Assembly: GCA_020352595.1 (NCBI GenBank)
Contig: CP070682.1
Coordinates: forward strand, 120,643 to 127,639
From: a bacterium
GTDB lineage: Bacteria > BMS3Abin14
Direction of reading: 5' to 3'
Length of the DNA stretch: 6,997 bases
How positions within the stretch are numbered: the first letter of the stretch is position 1; every line of letters starts with the position of its first letter. This document shows positions 6,013-6,997 of this stretch, piece by piece. The translations under genes were made by a program, and so were the position numbers. Below the pieces are notes generated by a model, which was not told the DNA's origin, searched no databases, and saw only the letters and a list, made by a program, of their open reading frames with translations.

Positions 6013-6997
6013 AAAAGATCTTCCGTGTCGTCCTTCTGACCCTCATGATCGTCCCGGCCGCCCTGTCGGCGGTGAAGGGGCAGGAGGAAGCCACCATCGG
6101 AGGGAAGAAGGTCGTCAGGATCGTCATAGACGGCGCCATCAGCCCGGTCGTGGCCGATTACATCGACCGGAGCCTGAAGCTGGCCGTGGAGGAAGACGCG
6201 GCCCTGCTCATCCTGCAACTTGACACGCCCGGAGGCCTGATCTCCTCTACGCGCCAGATCGTCAAGACCCTTCTGGGAGCCGAGGTGCCCGTTGCCGTGC
6301 ACGTGGCTCCTCCGGGGGCCAGGGCCGCCTCGGCGGGGGTCTTCATCACCATGGCGGGCCACATCGCGGCCATGGCGCCGGGCACAAACATCGGAGCGGC
6401 CCACCCGGTGAGCATCGGGGGGGGCAGCCCCTTCGGGCCGGGGAAGAAGGAGGAAGGGGAGGAGAAAAAGGGAGAAGGGGGAGAAGGGGCCGCGGAAAAG
6501 GGCAAGGGCACAGACGGGAAAAAGCCCGAGGGCGAAGGCGAAAAACCGGCCCTCGATGACGAGAGCGTCATGGCCCAGAAGGTGATCAACGACACGGTGG
6601 CCTTCGCGAGATCCCTTGCGGAGAGGCACGGGCGCAATGCGGACTGGGCTGAAAGGGCGGTCAGGGAGAGCGTCTCCGGCACCGAGAAGGAAGCCCTGGA
6701 ACTCAATGTCATCGACGTCGTCGCCGAGACCACGGAGGAGCTCATCAAGGCCATTGACGGACGCAAGGTGACCGTATCCGGCAAGGAGGTCGTCCTTGCG
6801 CTCAAGGACAGCCCCGTCGAGGACCACCACATGGGGTGGAGGCACAAGGTGCTGTCCGCCCTGTCGGATCCCAACATCGCCTACATCCTCATGATGCTCG
6901 GCATCTACGGGCTCTTCTTCGAACTGGCCAACCCCGGGGTCATCCTGCCGGGTGTCCTGGGCGGCATCTTCCTCATCCTGGCCTTCTTCTCCTTCCA
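6009..6997 (+). CDS. NfeD-type membrane-bound serine protease (long, ClpP-like form), N-terminal part
   Basis: Long NfeD proteins combine a ClpP-like serine protease domain outside the cytoplasm with membrane spans and a C-terminal OB domain. The archaeal example, P. horikoshii PH1510, cleaves the C-terminus of its stomatin partner. The 329 visible residues start with a signal peptide (MKKIFRVVLLTLMIVPAALS, cleavage about 20-24). LQLDTPGGLISSTRQIV (69-85) is the substrate-groove motif. RAASAGVFI (105-113) carries the nucleophile Ser108, and APGTNIGAAHPV (123-134) follows. The lysine of QKVINDTVAFARSLAE (190-205), Lys191, is the likely catalytic partner. GRNADWAERAVRESVS (208-223) and NVIDVVA (233-239) complete the domain. 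Two membrane segments follow (289-305; about 310 onward), where the window ends. Between Ser108 and Lys191 is a Gly/Lys/Glu-rich insert (about 136-181). It is the fifth gene of the operon. The typical next gene, a slipin, cannot be seen here. Confidence 0.95.
   Translation, partial: MKKIFRVVLLTLMIVPAALSAVKGQEEATIGGKKVVRIVIDGAISPVVADYIDRSLKLAVEEDAALLILQLDTPGGLISSTRQIVKTLLGAEVPVAVHVAPPGARAASAGVFITMAGHIAAMAPGTNIGAAHPVSIGGGSPFGPGKKEEGEEKKGEGGEGAAEKGKGTDGKKPEGEGEKPALDDESVMAQKVINDTVAFARSLAERHGRNADWAERAVRESVSGTEKEALELNVIDVVAETTEELIKAIDGRKVTVSGKEVVLALKDSPVEDHHMGWRHKVLSALSDPNIAYILMMLGIYGLFFELANPGVILPGVLGGIFLILAFFSF
6440..6489 (+). other. 50-base uninterrupted purine tract within the NfeD-type gene
   Basis: Every base from 6440 to 6489 on the plus strand is A or G, including several G3-G5 runs. 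It encodes part of the Gly/Lys/Glu-rich insert in the protease domain. Such tracts can slip in replication and can form unusual structures. Whether this one does is not shown by the sequence, and the reading frame is intact across it. Confidence 0.9.

Noticed and set aside
6440..6489. G-quadruplex or triplex element as a regulatory signal
   Set aside because: The tract is purine-rich with some G runs but is not a clean mirror repeat or regular four-run G motif, and it lies inside coding sequence, so only the tract itself is reported.
5889..6845. A 318-codon minus-strand open frame opposite the NfeD-type gene
   Set aside because: It is the antisense of a gene with signal peptide, catalytic Ser and Lys, and membrane spans. 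Its own product shows only compositional runs such as Phe/Leu/Pro-rich text from the purine tract complement.

Overview
The window is high-GC bacterial chromosomal DNA, densely coding, with no RNA genes, insertion sequences, CRISPR arrays or long repeats that I can see. The glmU-glmS pair, a gene that resembles the MXAN_5187 C-terminal family, and a long-form NfeD protease together suggest a Deltaproteobacteria/Desulfobacterota-type organism. That placement is an inference from gene content and composition, not a phylogenetic result.

Left arm (1-2242, minus strand): glmU and then glmS, read leftward and overlapping by one base (TGATG). GlmS makes glucosamine-6-phosphate, and GlmU acetylates glucosamine-1-phosphate and uridylylates it to UDP-GlcNAc, the precursor of peptidoglycan and lipopolysaccharide. 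Only the N-terminal glutaminase part of glmS is inside the window. A well-formed sigma70-type promoter (perfect TTGACA, 17-bp spacer, GATATT) lies about 80-110 bp upstream of the chosen glmU start.

Centre (2243-2492): a 250-bp divergent control region. It holds the leftward glmU promoter and a rightward extended -10 promoter (TGATATCAT) for the other operon.

Right arm (2493-6997, plus strand): five tightly packed genes, almost certainly one operon. In order they are a 184-aa helical protein of the MXAN_5187 C-terminal type; an unrecognised 169-aa helical protein; a 376-aa SPFH (band 7/stomatin-like, YdjI-type) protein ending in three tandem zinc ribbons; a 438-aa soluble protein with two zinc ribbons in a duplicated module; and a long-form NfeD membrane serine protease cut by the window edge. 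Three of the four junctions are 4-base overlaps (ATGA, GTGA, ATGA) and the fourth has 15 bases between genes.

The right-arm operon is the most interesting part. SPFH proteins form membrane-associated oligomers, and long NfeD proteins are the proteases encoded beside stomatin-type SPFH proteins. The layout also recalls the Bacillus subtilis pspA-ydjG-ydjH-ydjI membrane-stress operon, in which a helical protein, zinc-ribbon proteins and a YdjI-type SPFH protein are encoded together. My working model is a membrane-surveillance or microdomain complex: helical adaptors, an SPFH scaffold with zinc-ribbon tails, a zinc-ribbon partner and a protease. No member of this exact set has a demonstrated function that I can point to.
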